Made by a program: the position numbers and the translations under genes
From: Streptomyces glaucescens
Lineage (GTDB): Bacteria; Actinomycetota; Actinomycetes; Streptomycetales; Streptomycetaceae
Length of the DNA stretch: 64,000 nucleotides
NCBI RefSeq assembly: GCF_000761215.1
Contig: NZ_CP009438.1
Location: forward strand, 5,473,501-5,537,500
Direction: 5' to 3'
Notes under the pieces: generated by a model
The model's database searches: none
Seen by the model: only the letters and a program-made list of their open reading frames with translations
What the model was told of the DNA's origin: nothing
Shown: positions 24,922-33,824 of the stretch, one piece after another
Layout of the letters: each line of letters opens with the position of its first letter
How positions within the stretch are numbered: the stretch's first letter is position 1

Positions 24922-26129
24922 TGAACGACTCTTCCTGGGGGACGCCGCAGACCGGGTACTGGGGGCCGTCCGACCAGGGGCCTGTCCAGGGGTCCGCCCC
25001 GGCGGGTCCCGCGTACGACGCGCGGGACGCGCAGCAGACTCGGCCCATGCCCATCGTGCCCGAAGGACCCGCACACGGCGGACACCAGGATGACGACCGG
25101 GGGGCCGCTCGGCCGAGCGGCCCGCTGTTCCGCGACGAGCCGTACCGCGACCCGGCCTTCCACGGCCGGACGCTCGACGGCCGGCCGTTCCACGACACGT
25201 TCCAGCACGAGACGTACCGCGACGAGAGCACGCCGGCGCGGCCCCACGGGCCGGCGTCGCAGAATCCGGATCCCATGCCCGACTCCCCGCAGCCGGCCCC
25301 CGCACCGCAGAAGAAGAGCGCGGGCCGGGATCTCGGCGCCGCGATAGGGGTCGGTGTCGGGCTCGGCGCGGTGATCGTCGCGTCGCTGTTCGTCGTCAAG
25401 GCCGTGTTCGTCGGCGTGATCGCGGTCGCCGTGGTGGTCGGACTGTGGGAGCTGACGAAGCGGCTGGAGGAGCGCAAGGGCATCCGCGCGCCGCTGGTGC
25501 CGCTGGCGGTCGGCGGCGCGGCCATGGTGGCCGCCGGGTACGTCCGGGGCGCCGAGGGCGCGTGGGTGGCGATGGCGCTCACCGCGCTCGCGGTGCTCGT
25601 CTGGCGGATGACGGAGCCGCCGGAGGGCTATCTGAAGGACGTCACGGCCGGTGTCTTCGCCGCGTTCTACGTGCCGTTCCTGGCCACGTTCGTCGCGATG
25701 ATGCTGAAGGCCGGGGACGGGCCGTGGCGGGTGCTGACGTTCCTGCTGCTGACCGTGGTCAGCGACACCGGGGCGTACGCCGTCGGCTGGCGGTTCGGCA
25801 AGCACAAGCTGGCGCCGCGGATCAGCCCCGGCAAGACCCGCGAGGGCCTGCTGGGCGCGGTGGCGTTCGCGATGGCCGCGGGCGCGCTGTGCATGGAGTT
25901 CCTGGTGGACGGCGGGGCCTGGTGGCACGGGCTGCTGCTGGGGCTCGCGGTCGCGGCCAGCGCCACGCTGGGCGACCTCGGCGAGTCCATGATCAAGCGG
26001 GACCTCGGGATCAAGGACATGGGCACCCTGCTGCCGGGACACGGCGGCATCATGGACCGGCTCGACTCGCTGCTGCCGACCGCGCCGGTCGTGTGGCTGC
26101 TGCTGGTGGTCTTCGTCGGGAGCGGCTGA
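24921..26129 (+). CDS. cdsA: Phosphatidate cytidylyltransferase CdsA
   Basis: 402-residue membrane enzyme making CDP-diacylglycerol from phosphatidic acid and CTP, the branch point of phospholipid synthesis. The first ~130 residues are a Pro/Gly/Asp/Arg-rich cytoplasmic extension not found in E. coli. About eight membrane segments follow, starting GVGVGLGAVIVASLFVVKAV. The CDP signature near the C terminus is intact (SMIKRDLGIKDMGTLLPGHG with GIMDR). Translationally coupled to frr and closed by a terminator. Confidence 0.95.
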   Translation: MNDSSWGTPQTGYWGPSDQGPVQGSAPAGPAYDARDAQQTRPMPIVPEGPAHGGHQDDDRGAARPSGPLFRDEPYRDPAFHGRTLDGRPFHDTFQHETYRDESTPARPHGPASQNPDPMPDSPQPAPAPQKKSAGRDLGAAIGVGVGLGAVIVASLFVVKAVFVGVIAVAVVVGLWELTKRLEERKGIRAPLVPLAVGGAAMVAAGYVRGAEGAWVAMALTALAVLVWRMTEPPEGYLKDVTAGVFAAFYVPFLATFVAMMLKAGDGPWRVLTFLLLTVVSDTGAYAVGWRFGKHKLAPRISPGKTREGLLGAVAFAMAAGALCMEFLVDGGAWWHGLLLGLAVAASATLGDLGESMIKRDLGIKDMGTLLPGHGGIMDRLDSLLPTAPVVWLLLVVFVGSG

Positions 26130-26155
26130 CCGGCCGCGCGCCCCGCACCGTGGAG

Positions 26156-26179
26156 CCCCCGCCCCTCCGGCGGGGGTTT
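26156..26179 (+). terminator. Rho-independent terminator after cdsA
   Basis: CCCCCGCC at 26156-26163 pairs with GGCGGGGG at 26169-26176 over a CCTCC loop, followed by TTT. Begins 27 bases after the cdsA stop. Confidence 0.8.
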
Positions 26180-26268
26180 CGCGTTTCCGCCAGCCGTGGC
26201 CCCCGGTGCGGGGGAGTGGGACGATGCCGGTGTACGTCCCTGTGCGGGCCGCACCCAGGGAGGTCGCC

Positions 26269-26718
26269 ATGACCGCCATCCGACGGTCCATCGTCGTGGA
26301 CCGCAGACCCGAGGACGTCTGCGCGTACGTGCTGGACGCGTCCCGCCTGCCGGAGTGGCAGGCGAGCGCGGTGACCGCCGAACGGCTCGACACGGGGCCG
26401 CCGCACATCGGCTCCCGTACCCGGATCGTCCGGCGCGTGGGCAGCCGTGAGATGCCCACGACGATGGAGATCACCGACTACAACCCGCCGTACAGCTGGT
26501 CGATGCGCGGGGTCGACGGACCCGTCCGCGGCCTCCTCCGCGGCGAGATCGAACCGCTGGACGAGGGCCGCCGCTCCCGGGTCACGCTGGAGCTGGACTT
26601 CGACAGCCACGGCATCGGGCGGGTGCTGGTGCCCCTCCTGGTCCGTCCGATGGCCCGCAAGGAGATGCCGATCAACGAGCGCAGGCTGAAGGACCGCCTG
26701 GAGAGCGGCGCGGCGTAG
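26269..26718 (+). CDS. SRPBCC family (polyketide cyclase/dehydrase-like) protein
   Basis: 149-residue START/SRPBCC-fold protein, likely binding a hydrophobic ligand. The pattern is typical: an early RSIVVDRRPEDVCAYVLDAS, then RLPEWQASAV, a central beta region (MPTTMEITDYNPPYSWSMRG) and a C-terminal helix ending KEMPINERRLKDRLESG. No catalytic residues can be assigned. GGGAGG at 26258-26263 supports ATG 26269. Stands alone between cdsA and rlmN. Confidence 0.8.
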   Translation: MTAIRRSIVVDRRPEDVCAYVLDASRLPEWQASAVTAERLDTGPPHIGSRTRIVRRVGSREMPTTMEITDYNPPYSWSMRGVDGPVRGLLRGEIEPLDEGRRSRVTLELDFDSHGIGRVLVPLLVRPMARKEMPINERRLKDRLESGAA

Positions 26719-26929
26719 CCCTCCGCCCGGGGCGCCACTTCGGGCCCGGCCGGGCTTGACGGCGAGCAGGTACCCTGGAAGAGCTCGCGGCCCGGCCGCG
26801 GGCCCTTCCGTCGCCCCCGCCCCACCGCGGGGGTCGTCCCGAGAGGTCCCTGGCTCCGGCACCGCCCGCCGTGGTCCCCGCCCGCCGCGGGGGTGCCAGG
26901 CCCCGCCCGTCATGAGGAGTCGTCCGACC

Positions 26930-28042
26930 GTGGCACGCCCAGTTCCCGGTGAGCTCACCTTCGTCGCCCCGCGCGGAGCCAAGAAGCCGCCGCGGCACCT
27001 CGCCGATCTCACGCCCGCGGAGCGGAAGGACGCCGTCGCCGAGATCGGTGAGAAGCCGTTCCGTGCCAGGCAGCTCTCGCAGCACTACTTCGCGCGGTAC
27101 GCGCACGACCCCGAGCAGTGGACCGACATCCCCGCCGGTTCCCGCGACAAGCTGCGCGAGGCGCTGTTCCCGGACCTGATGACGGTCGTCCGGCATCTGT
27201 CGACCGACGAGGGCGCCACCCGCAAGACGCTGTGGCGGCTGTTCGACGGCACCCTCGTGGAGTCGGTGCTGATGCGCTACCCGGACCGGGTGACCATGTG
27301 CATCAGCTCCCAGGCGGGCTGCGGGATGAACTGCCCGTTCTGCGCGACGGGACAGGCGGGCCTGGACAGGAACCTGTCCACCGCCGAGATCGTCCACCAG
27401 ATCGTGGACGGCATGCGGGCGCTGCGGGACGGCGAGGTGCCGGGCGGGCCCGCGCGGCTGTCGAACATCGTCTTCATGGGCATGGGAGAGCCGCTCGCCA
27501 ACTACAAGCGGGTGGTCGGCGCCATCCGCGCCCTCACCGACCCTGCCCCCGACGGCCTGGGCCTGTCGCAGCGCGGCATCACCGTGTCGACGGTCGGGCT
27601 GGTCCCGGCGATCCACCGGTTCGCCGACGAGGGCTTCAAGTGCCGGCTGGCGATCTCGCTGCACGCGCCCGACGACGAGCTGCGCGACACGCTCGTTCCG
27701 GTCAACACCCGGTGGAAGGTCCGCGAGGTCCTGGACGCCGGCTTCGACTACGTCGAGAAGTCGGGGCGCCGGCTGTCCATCGAGTACGCGCTGATCCGGG
27801 ACATCAACGACCAGGCGTGGCGCGGTGACCGGCTGGGGCGGCTGCTCAAGGGCAAGCCGGTGCACGTCAACCTGATCCCGCTGAACCCGACGCCGGGGTC
27901 GAAGTGGACCGCCTCCCGGCCCGAGGACGAGAAGGCGTTCGTCGAGGCCATCGCCGCCCACGGTGTGCCGGTGACGATCCGGGACACCCGTGGCCAGGAG
28001 ATCGACGGGGCGTGTGGTCAGCTCGCCGCCACCGAGAGGTAG
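26930..28042 (+). CDS. rlmN: Dual-specificity RNA methyltransferase RlmN
   Basis: 370-residue radical SAM enzyme that makes 2-methyladenosine at 23S A2503 and tRNA A37. The CxxxCxxC cluster motif is CGMNCPFC in SSQAGCGMNCPFCATG; other conserved stretches are NIVFMGMGEPLANY and GQEIDGACGQL, containing the C-terminal catalytic Cys. AGGAG at 26915-26919 favours GTG 26930 over ATG 26912, six codons upstream. A TACCCT element at 26771-26776 is a possible -10, as at ffh. Confidence 0.95.
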   Translation: MARPVPGELTFVAPRGAKKPPRHLADLTPAERKDAVAEIGEKPFRARQLSQHYFARYAHDPEQWTDIPAGSRDKLREALFPDLMTVVRHLSTDEGATRKTLWRLFDGTLVESVLMRYPDRVTMCISSQAGCGMNCPFCATGQAGLDRNLSTAEIVHQIVDGMRALRDGEVPGGPARLSNIVFMGMGEPLANYKRVVGAIRALTDPAPDGLGLSQRGITVSTVGLVPAIHRFADEGFKCRLAISLHAPDDELRDTLVPVNTRWKVREVLDAGFDYVEKSGRRLSIEYALIRDINDQAWRGDRLGRLLKGKPVHVNLIPLNPTPGSKWTASRPEDEKAFVEAIAAHGVPVTIRDTRGQEIDGACGQLAATER

Positions 28043-28097
28043 TCTGACCGCCGTCACGACAACTGCATCATCCGAACATCCGCATATTCCGAACATT

Positions 28098-28187
28098 CCG
28101 ACAGGGGAGCGCCACAGCGCTGAGAGTGCGGCACCCGGCCGCAGACCCTCCGAACCTGGCCCAGGTCATTCTGGGTAGGGAGATCGG
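28098..28187 (+). ncRNA. TPP riboswitch aptamer (THI element)
   Basis: All conserved parts are visible in order: GGGGAGCGCC, CTGAGAG at 28120-28126, GCAGACCCTCCGAACCTG ending at 28158, and GGTCATTCTGGGTAGGGAG. P1 can form between CCGA (28098-28101) and TCGG (28184-28187). It lies 101 bases before the start of thiB, a thiamine-binding protein gene, the expected target. It should lower thiBPQ expression when thiamine pyrophosphate is abundant. A TAGTCT at 28040-28045 is the likely -10 of the transcript. Confidence 0.93.
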
Positions 28188-28226
28188 TCACCACTCGAGC
28201 TGTTGCGCCCTGCCCGGGAGCCACCG

Positions 28227-28286
28227 GATTCCTCCGGAAGGCCCCGGGCGGGGCCGCGTCTCTTCCTGGTCACCCCAGGAGGAATC
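28227..28286 (+). promoter_or_regulatory. Expression platform: anti-Shine-Dalgarno hairpin of the TPP riboswitch
   Basis: GATTCCTCC at 28227-28235 is perfectly complementary to GGAGGAATC at 28278-28286, which contains the thiB Shine-Dalgarno. The intervening loop carries its own 6-base-pair GGCCCC/GGGGCC hairpin (28240-28255). This suggests control of translation initiation. Confidence 0.7.
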
Positions 28287-28287
28287 A

Positions 28288-29370
28288 GTGAGCATCACCA
28301 AGCAGGCCGCGATCGTGGCCGTCGGGCTGGGCCTGGTCGCGCTGTCCGCGTGCGGGTCGTCCGACGGCGACCGGGCGTCCGGCGGCGACACCCGGACCGT
28401 CACGCTGGTCAGCCACAACTCGTGGGCCGTCTCGAAGGACGTCCTCGCCGCCTTCGAGAAGCAGTCCGGCTACCAGGTGCGGGTCCTGGAGGACGGCGAC
28501 GCCGGGCAGGCCGTCAACAAGGCGATCCTGACCAAGGACAACCCGCAGGGCGACGTCTTCTTCGGCGTCGACAACACCCTGCTGTCCCGCGCCCTCGACA
28601 ACGATCTGTTCCAGCCGTACGAGCCGAAGGGCTCCGACCGGGTCCTGCCCGAGTACCGCGCCGACGGGGACGAGCACCGGGTCACGCCCGTCGACACCGG
28701 CGACATCTGCGTCAACTACGACAAGGCGTACTTCAGCGAGCACCGGCTGGCCCCGCCTGACTCCCTCGACGACCTGATCAAGCCGGCGTACAAGGACCTG
28801 CTCGTCACCGAGAACCCCGCCACCTCCTCCCCGGGCCTCGGCTTCCTGCTCGGCACCGCCGCGCAGTACGGCGACGACGGCTGGACCGGCTACTGGAAGA
28901 AGCTGAAGGCCAACGGAGTGAAGGTGGTCGACGGCTGGGAGCAGGCCTACAACGAGGAGTTCTCCGGCTCCGCGGGCGGCCGCAAGGCGGGCGCCGACCG
29001 GCCGCTGGTCGTGTCGTACGCCTCCTCCCCGCCCGCCGAGGTGATCTACGCCGACCCGAGGCCGGAGACCGCCCCGACCGGGGTCGCCGAGGGCACCTGC
29101 TTCCGGCAGGTCGAGTACGCGGGCCTGCTGAGCAACGCGCGCAACCCCGAGGGCGGCAAGGCGCTGCTCGACTTCATGCTCACCAGGACGTTTCAGGACG
29201 ACATGCCGCTGAACATGTTCGTCTACCCGGTGACCGGGGACGCCCGCATCCCCGAGGAGTTCGCGCAGTACGGGCCGCAGGCGAAGGACCCGCGGACCAT
29301 GGACCCGGCGAAGATCGCCGCCAACCGTGACGACTGGGTCAAGTCGTGGACCTCGCTCGTACTGAAGTAG
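28288..29370 (+). CDS. thiB: Thiamine ABC transporter substrate-binding lipoprotein
   Basis: 360-residue periplasmic-type binding protein anchored as a lipoprotein. The signal sequence AAIVAVGLGLVALSACGSS has the lipobox LSAC. The mature domain is of the ThiB/iron-spermidine type (TVTLVSHNSWAVSKDVLAAF, NPQGDVFFGVDNTLLSRAL, LLVTENPATSSPGLGFLLGT). The GTG at 28288 follows AGGAGG at 28278-28283, the sequence the riboswitch platform can hide. First gene of thiBPQ; its end overlaps thiP by 25 bases. Confidence 0.93.
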   Translation: MSITKQAAIVAVGLGLVALSACGSSDGDRASGGDTRTVTLVSHNSWAVSKDVLAAFEKQSGYQVRVLEDGDAGQAVNKAILTKDNPQGDVFFGVDNTLLSRALDNDLFQPYEPKGSDRVLPEYRADGDEHRVTPVDTGDICVNYDKAYFSEHRLAPPDSLDDLIKPAYKDLLVTENPATSSPGLGFLLGTAAQYGDDGWTGYWKKLKANGVKVVDGWEQAYNEEFSGSAGGRKAGADRPLVVSYASSPPAEVIYADPRPETAPTGVAEGTCFRQVEYAGLLSNARNPEGGKALLDFMLTRTFQDDMPLNMFVYPVTGDARIPEEFAQYGPQAKDPRTMDPAKIAANRDDWVKSWTSLVLK

Positions 29371-31022
29371 CCCCCCGCGAGGGCGGCGGCGCGAGGGGCG
29401 CGGCGGCGCGGCTCGGGCTCATGGCCCTGCCCGTCGCGTTCTTCGCCGTCTTCTTCGCCTGGCCTGTCGCCGCGATCGTCGCCCGCGGCCTCGACGTCGA
29501 CGGCGGCTGGCGGTTCGGACGGCTGTGGGACGTGCTGACCGAGCCCGGCATCCGGCACGTCCTGTGGTTCACCACCTGGCAGGCGCTCGCCTCGACCGGC
29601 CTGACGCTGCTGCTCGCGCTGCCCGCCGCGTACGTCCTCGGCCGGTTCGCGTTCCCCGGCAGACAACTGCTGCGGGCGGTGGTGACCGTCCCGTTCGTGC
29701 TGCCCACGGTCGTGGCCGGCACCGCGTTCCTGGCCCTCCTCGGGCGCGGCGGGCTGCTGGACGAGCTGTGGGGCGTACGGCTGGACACCACCGTGTGGGC
29801 GATCCTGCTCGCACACGTCTTCTTCAACTACGCGGTGGTCGTCCGCACGGTCGGCGGGCTGTGGGCGCAGCTCGACCCCCGGCAGGAGGAGGCCGCGCGG
29901 ATGCTCGGCGCGTCGCCCCTCCAGGCCTGGCGGCGGGTCACCCTGCCCGCGCTCGCGCCCGCCGTGGCCGCCGCCGCGCTGATGGTGTTCCTGTTCACCT
30001 TCACCTCCTTCGGCGTGGTGCAGATCCTCGGCGGGCCGCGGTTCTCCACCCTGGAGGTGGAGATCTACCGGCAGACCTCGGAAATCTTCGACCTGTCCAC
30101 GGCCGCCGTGCTCACCCTGATCCAGTTCGCCGCGGTGGGCGCGATCCTCGCCGTGCACGCCTGGACCGTACGGCGGCGGGAGACCGCGCTGCGGCTGGTG
30201 GACCCGGCGGTGACCGCGCGCCGGCCGCGCGGGGCCGGGCAGTGGGCACTGCTGGCCGGGGTCCTCGGCACCGTCGCCGTACTGATCCTGCTGCCGCTCG
30301 CGGTGCTCGTGCAGCGGTCGCTCGACGCGCCCGGGTTCGCCTACTACGAGGCGCTGACCCGCGCCGACGGCGGCACCTTCCTCGTCCCGCCCATCGAGGC
30401 GATCGGCAACTCGCTGGAGTACGCCCTCGCGGCGACCGCCATCGCCGTCGTCGTCGGCGCCCTCGCCGCCGCGGCCCTCACCCGGCGGGACGCCGGACGG
30501 TTCGTCCGCGGGTTCGACGCGCTGCTGATGCTGCCGCTGGGCGTCTCCGCGGTGACCGTCGGCTTCGGCTTCCTGATCGCGCTGGACGAGCCGCCGCTGG
30601 ACCTGCGGGCCTCCTGGATCCTGGTGCCGCTGGCCCAGGCGCTGGTCGGGGTGCCCTTCGTCGTACGGACCATGCTGCCGGTGCTCCGCGCGGTGGACGT
30701 ACGGCTGCGGGAGGCGGCAGCGGTGCTCGGGGCGTCGCCGTGGCGGGTGTGGCGCGAGGTGGATCTGCCGATGGTGCGGCGGGCGCTGCTGGTGGCGGCC
30801 GGGTTCGCGTTCGCCGTGTCGCTGGGCGAGTTCGGGGCGACCGTGTTCATCGCGCGGCCCGACAACCCCACGCTCCCGGTGGCCGTGGCCCGGCTGCTGG
30901 GGCGGCCAGGCGACCTCAACTACGGGCAGGCGATGGCCCTGTCGACGATTCTGATGGTGGTGTGCGCGGTGGCGCTGCTGGTCCTGGAGCGGCTGCGGAC
31001 CGACCGGACGGGGGAGTTCTAG
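29346..31022 (+). CDS. thiP: Thiamine ABC transporter permease
   Basis: 558-residue membrane protein with two fused permease domains and about 12 transmembrane segments. Each half carries an ABC-permease EAA loop: EEAARMLGASPLQAWRRVTL and REAAAVLGASPWRVWREVDL, the sites that contact ThiQ. The fused two-domain form is the norm for ThiP. The GTG at 29346 lies within the end of thiB; a start further in would remove part of the first membrane segment. Its TAG abuts the ATG of thiQ. Confidence 0.92.
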   Translation: MDLARTEVAPREGGGARGAAARLGLMALPVAFFAVFFAWPVAAIVARGLDVDGGWRFGRLWDVLTEPGIRHVLWFTTWQALASTGLTLLLALPAAYVLGRFAFPGRQLLRAVVTVPFVLPTVVAGTAFLALLGRGGLLDELWGVRLDTTVWAILLAHVFFNYAVVVRTVGGLWAQLDPRQEEAARMLGASPLQAWRRVTLPALAPAVAAAALMVFLFTFTSFGVVQILGGPRFSTLEVEIYRQTSEIFDLSTAAVLTLIQFAAVGAILAVHAWTVRRRETALRLVDPAVTARRPRGAGQWALLAGVLGTVAVLILLPLAVLVQRSLDAPGFAYYEALTRADGGTFLVPPIEAIGNSLEYALAATAIAVVVGALAAAALTRRDAGRFVRGFDALLMLPLGVSAVTVGFGFLIALDEPPLDLRASWILVPLAQALVGVPFVVRTMLPVLRAVDVRLREAAAVLGASPWRVWREVDLPMVRRALLVAAGFAFAVSLGEFGATVFIARPDNPTLPVAVARLLGRPGDLNYGQAMALSTILMVVCAVALLVLERLRTDRTGEF

Positions 31023-32057
31023 ATGCTGCTGGGTCTGCGAGGGGCCACCGTGCGGTTCGGCGGACGGCCCGTGCTGGACGGCGTCGATCTGGAGGTCGCC
31101 GAGCACGAGGTCGTGTGCGTGCTCGGGCCGAGCGGCAGCGGGAAGTCCACGCTGCTGCGGGCGGTGGCCGGGCTCCAGCCGCTGGACGCCGGACGGGTGC
31201 TGCTCGACGGCCGCGACCAGGCGGGCGTACCCGCGCACAAGCGGGGCGTCGGCCTGATGTTCCAGGACCACCAGCTGTTCCCGCAGCGCGATGTCGCGGG
31301 GAACGTGGCCTTCGGGCCGCGCATGCACGGCCTGCCCCGGCGGGAGCGGGACGCGCGGGTCGAGGAACTGCTGGAGCTGGTCGGGCTGCCCGGGGCCGGG
31401 CGGCGGGCCGTGGCCGCGCTCTCCGGCGGCGAGCAGCAGCGGGTCGCGCTGGCCCGTGCCCTCGCGCCCCGGCCGCGGCTGCTGATGCTGGACGAGCCGC
31501 TGGGCCAGCTCGACCGTTCACTGCGGGAGCGGCTGGTCGTCGAACTGCGCGAGCTGTTCGGCCGGTTGGGCACCACCGTGCTCGCCGTCACCCACGACCA
31601 GGGGGAGGCGTTCGCGCTCGCCGACCGGGTGGTCGTGATGCGGGACGGGCGGATCGCGCAGTCGGGGACGCCGCTCGACGTGTGGCAGCGGCCGGCGGAC
31701 GCCTTCGTCGCCCGTTTCCTCGGCTTCGACAACGTGGTCGACGCGACCGTCGCCGGAGCGGCCGCCGCCACGCCCTGGGGCAAGCTGCCGGTCCCCGACG
31801 GCGCCGCGCAGGGGGCGCACTCGGTGCTGGTGCGGCCCGCCGGGGTCCGGCTGGTGGCGGCCGACGCCGGGCTGCGCTGCACGGTCGCGGCCCGCACCTT
31901 CCAGGGCACCCATGTCGCCGTGCACCTCCAGCCGGAGGACGCCCCGCGGCTGCAGGCCGCCTGCCCGCTGCGGTCGGCGCCCGAGGTGGGGGACGTGGTC
32001 GGTGTCGAGTTCGACGCGGCGGAAATCGTGGTGCTGGACCGATCGGACGGCTCGTAG
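31023..32057 (+). CDS. thiQ: Thiamine ABC transporter ATP-binding protein
   Basis: 344-residue ATPase of the ThiQ/PotA class. Walker A GPSGSGKST, Q-loop in VGLMFQDHQLFP, signature LSGGEQQRVALARAL, Walker B LLMLDEPLGQLD and the switch His in VTHDQGEAFALADR are all intact. The C-terminal ~110 residues form an extra TOBE-like domain (SVLVRPAGVRLV). It starts directly after the thiP stop. Powers thiamine uptake under TPP riboswitch control. Confidence 0.93.
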   Translation: MLLGLRGATVRFGGRPVLDGVDLEVAEHEVVCVLGPSGSGKSTLLRAVAGLQPLDAGRVLLDGRDQAGVPAHKRGVGLMFQDHQLFPQRDVAGNVAFGPRMHGLPRRERDARVEELLELVGLPGAGRRAVAALSGGEQQRVALARALAPRPRLLMLDEPLGQLDRSLRERLVVELRELFGRLGTTVLAVTHDQGEAFALADRVVVMRDGRIAQSGTPLDVWQRPADAFVARFLGFDNVVDATVAGAAAATPWGKLPVPDGAAQGAHSVLVRPAGVRLVAADAGLRCTVAARTFQGTHVAVHLQPEDAPRLQAACPLRSAPEVGDVVGVEFDAAEIVVLDRSDGS

Positions 32058-32066
32058 GCTCGGCCC

Positions 32067-32864
32067 ATGAGCCGACTCGACCATGAGCGTTACTGCGACG
32101 AAATAGCCCATCAGGTGCGCCAGTTGAGGGCGGTGGTGACCTCGGGCGCCGAGCTGTCCGCGACCGTGCCGACCTGCCCCGACTGGACCCTGGAACGGCT
32201 GGTGCGGCACACGGGCGGTGCCCTGCGCTGGGTGGAGCTGCTGGTGCGCACCCGCGCCGAGGCGGAGATCGAGCCGAGCCGGGTGCCGGGCGGTGCAGGA
32301 CCGGAGGCCACCGGGGACCCGGCCGCGCTGGACGCCTGGCTGGCGGAGAGCGGGGAGGCGGTCGTCGCCGCGCTGCGCGAGGCCGGGCCGGACGCCAAGG
32401 TGTGGGCGTGGTCCGGGATCAACGACGCCGGGTTCTGGGCGCGCCGGATGACCCACGAGGTCACCGTGCACCGCGCCGACGCGACGCTCGCCGCCGGGCT
32501 GCCCTACGACGTGGCGCCCGAAGTGGCGGCCGACGCGGTCGACGAGTGGCTGGAGATCGTGCAGTTCGTGCAGCGGGCCCTGCCGGACCAGCCGGCGGGT
32601 GAACTGCGCGGCACCGGCCGCACCCTGCACCTGCACGCCACCGACGCCGACCTGGAGCCGGCGGCCGAGTGGCTGATCGAGCTGGCCGGGGACGGGGTGG
32701 TCTGGCGGCGCGGCCACGAGCGGGCGGACGTCACCCTGCGCGGCCCGCTCACCTCCGTGCTGCTCGCCTTCTACCGCCGTCTGCCGCTGGACAGCGCGGA
32801 CCTGGAGGTGCTGGGGGAGCGCGAGCTGCTGGAGTTCTGGCTGGAGCGCGCGACGTTCGGCTGA
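32067..32864 (+). CDS. Maleylpyruvate isomerase/DinB-like family protein
   Basis: 265-residue protein of the mycothiol-dependent maleylpyruvate isomerase N-terminal family. The N-terminal four-helix bundle has TVPTCPDWTLERLVRHTGGA, and the second metal-ligand region is RRMTHEVTVHRADA. The C-terminal domain (GRTLHLHATDADLEPA ... LELLEFWLERATFG-type end) is the companion domain common in actinobacteria. The substrate is unknown. Ten bases after thiQ, but TAGGCT at 32055-32060 ends 6 bases before the ATG with no Shine-Dalgarno, so it may have its own leaderless transcript. Confidence 0.82.
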   Translation: MSRLDHERYCDEIAHQVRQLRAVVTSGAELSATVPTCPDWTLERLVRHTGGALRWVELLVRTRAEAEIEPSRVPGGAGPEATGDPAALDAWLAESGEAVVAALREAGPDAKVWAWSGINDAGFWARRMTHEVTVHRADATLAAGLPYDVAPEVAADAVDEWLEIVQFVQRALPDQPAGELRGTGRTLHLHATDADLEPAAEWLIELAGDGVVWRRGHERADVTLRGPLTSVLLAFYRRLPLDSADLEVLGERELLEFWLERATFG

Positions 32865-32948
32865 GCCGGGGTCCCGGGACGCCGACGGCCCGCCCCCGGC
32901 CTGAGCGGGGACGGGCCACCGTGCCGACGGGCACCGCGCAGCGGGGGA

Positions 32949-33662
32949 TCAGCTGTCGCTCTTCGCCCCGCGGCGGCGCATCCCGAGGAAGACCGCGCCA
33001 CCGCCGACGACGACCAGGGCGGCCGCGATGCCGGCGATCAGACCGGTGCTGGAGCTCGCGCCGGTCTCGGCGAGGTTGGACTCCCCGGCCGCGGGCGACG
33101 GCGCGTTGCTCACGGTGTCCGCGGGCGCGCTGCTGCCGCCCTCGGGGGCGGACGGGGAGGGGGTGGCGCTGTCGGCCGGCTCCGACGGGGCCGGGGTGGC
33201 CGGCGGGGTGTCCGAGGGCGTCGTGGACGGGGTCGGGGCCGGGGTGGACGACTCGCCACCGGGCTTGCAGGGGGTCGAGGGGGTGGTCAGGTTCGGCTGG
33301 ATGTCCTCGTCGACCTGGTCCCCGGCCTTGACGTGGATCCGGTAGGTGGCGTCGGGCTTCCAGTCCTCCTCGAAGGTGATCGTGACCCCTTCCCGGGAGC
33401 CGCGGACCTCCTGGGTGCCGACCAGGCGCTCGTCGGCGCCGTTGTTCTCGAGGTAGACCGAGACGGTCGCCGGGACGCCCGAGGGGTCCTTGTCGGTGAC
33501 CGTGATGACGCCCTTGGTGCCCTCGCACACGGCGGCGGCGGAGAACTCACTGATGTCGCACGCGAAGGCGGTGCCCGCGACGCCGAGCGCGAGCGCGGCC
33601 GAGGCGGAGGCGACACCGAGCATGCGCACGGGACGTGCAACGTTACGGCGGATTATGGACAC
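32949..33662 (-). CDS. LAXTG-type sortase-anchored surface protein
   Basis: 237-residue exported protein. A signal peptide (ASASAALALGVAGTAFA) is followed by a small all-beta-like region of ~95 residues with two cysteines near its start (ACDISEFSAAAVCEG), a Pro/Ser/Thr-rich stalk of about 70 residues, then the sorting signal: LAETG, a hydrophobic segment (LIAGIAAALVVVGGGAVFLG) and MRRRGAKSDS. This is the class E sortase substrate layout of Streptomyces. Not a chaplin: no chaplin domain. The GTG at 33662 has AAGGAC upstream. Function unknown. Confidence 0.88.
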   Translation of the reverse strand: MSIIRRNVARPVRMLGVASASAALALGVAGTAFACDISEFSAAAVCEGTKGVITVTDKDPSGVPATVSVYLENNGADERLVGTQEVRGSREGVTITFEEDWKPDATYRIHVKAGDQVDEDIQPNLTTPSTPCKPGGESSTPAPTPSTTPSDTPPATPAPSEPADSATPSPSAPEGGSSAPADTVSNAPSPAAGESNLAETGASSSTGLIAGIAAALVVVGGGAVFLGMRRRGAKSDS

Positions 33663-33758
33663 GTTTGTCCTTACGGGTTACACACATGGGGGGTTGACGG
33701 GGAGCCGGGACGGCACCGGTGTCCGGTGGGCGCCCCGGCACCCCAGGAGCCTCACAGG

Positions 33759-33786
33759 TTTATAAGCGCTCCATAAGAAGTGTCAA
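33759..33786 (-). promoter_or_regulatory. Consensus-like promoter of the LAXTG protein gene
   Basis: On the minus strand TTGACA (33786-33781), a 16-base spacer and TATAAA (33764-33759) form a near-perfect vegetative promoter, rare in this GC-rich genome. It would start transcription near 33752, leaving a leader of about 90 bases before the GTG at 33662. Confidence 0.7.
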
Positions 33787-33824
33787 CGTGGGCTCGGGGT
33801 ACGGGTGTTGGTTTTGCCCGCTTA

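Noticed and set aside
22336..25305. Very long open frame on the minus strand (989 codons) antisense to tsf, pyrH and frr
   Set aside because: It mirrors highly conserved genes on the plus strand; long antisense frames are expected in high-GC genes and the translation is low-complexity Leu/Gly/Arg/Val-rich with no family resemblance.
3491..26776. Shared TACCCTGGA motif upstream of ffh and rlmN as a specific regulatory site
   Set aside because: It is probably only a -10 hexamer of the TAnnnT type; without matching -35 elements or more examples it does not support a common regulator.
32949..33662. Chaplin gene
   Set aside because: It has signal peptide, stalk and sorting signal but no chaplin domain; length and sequence fit a different surface protein.
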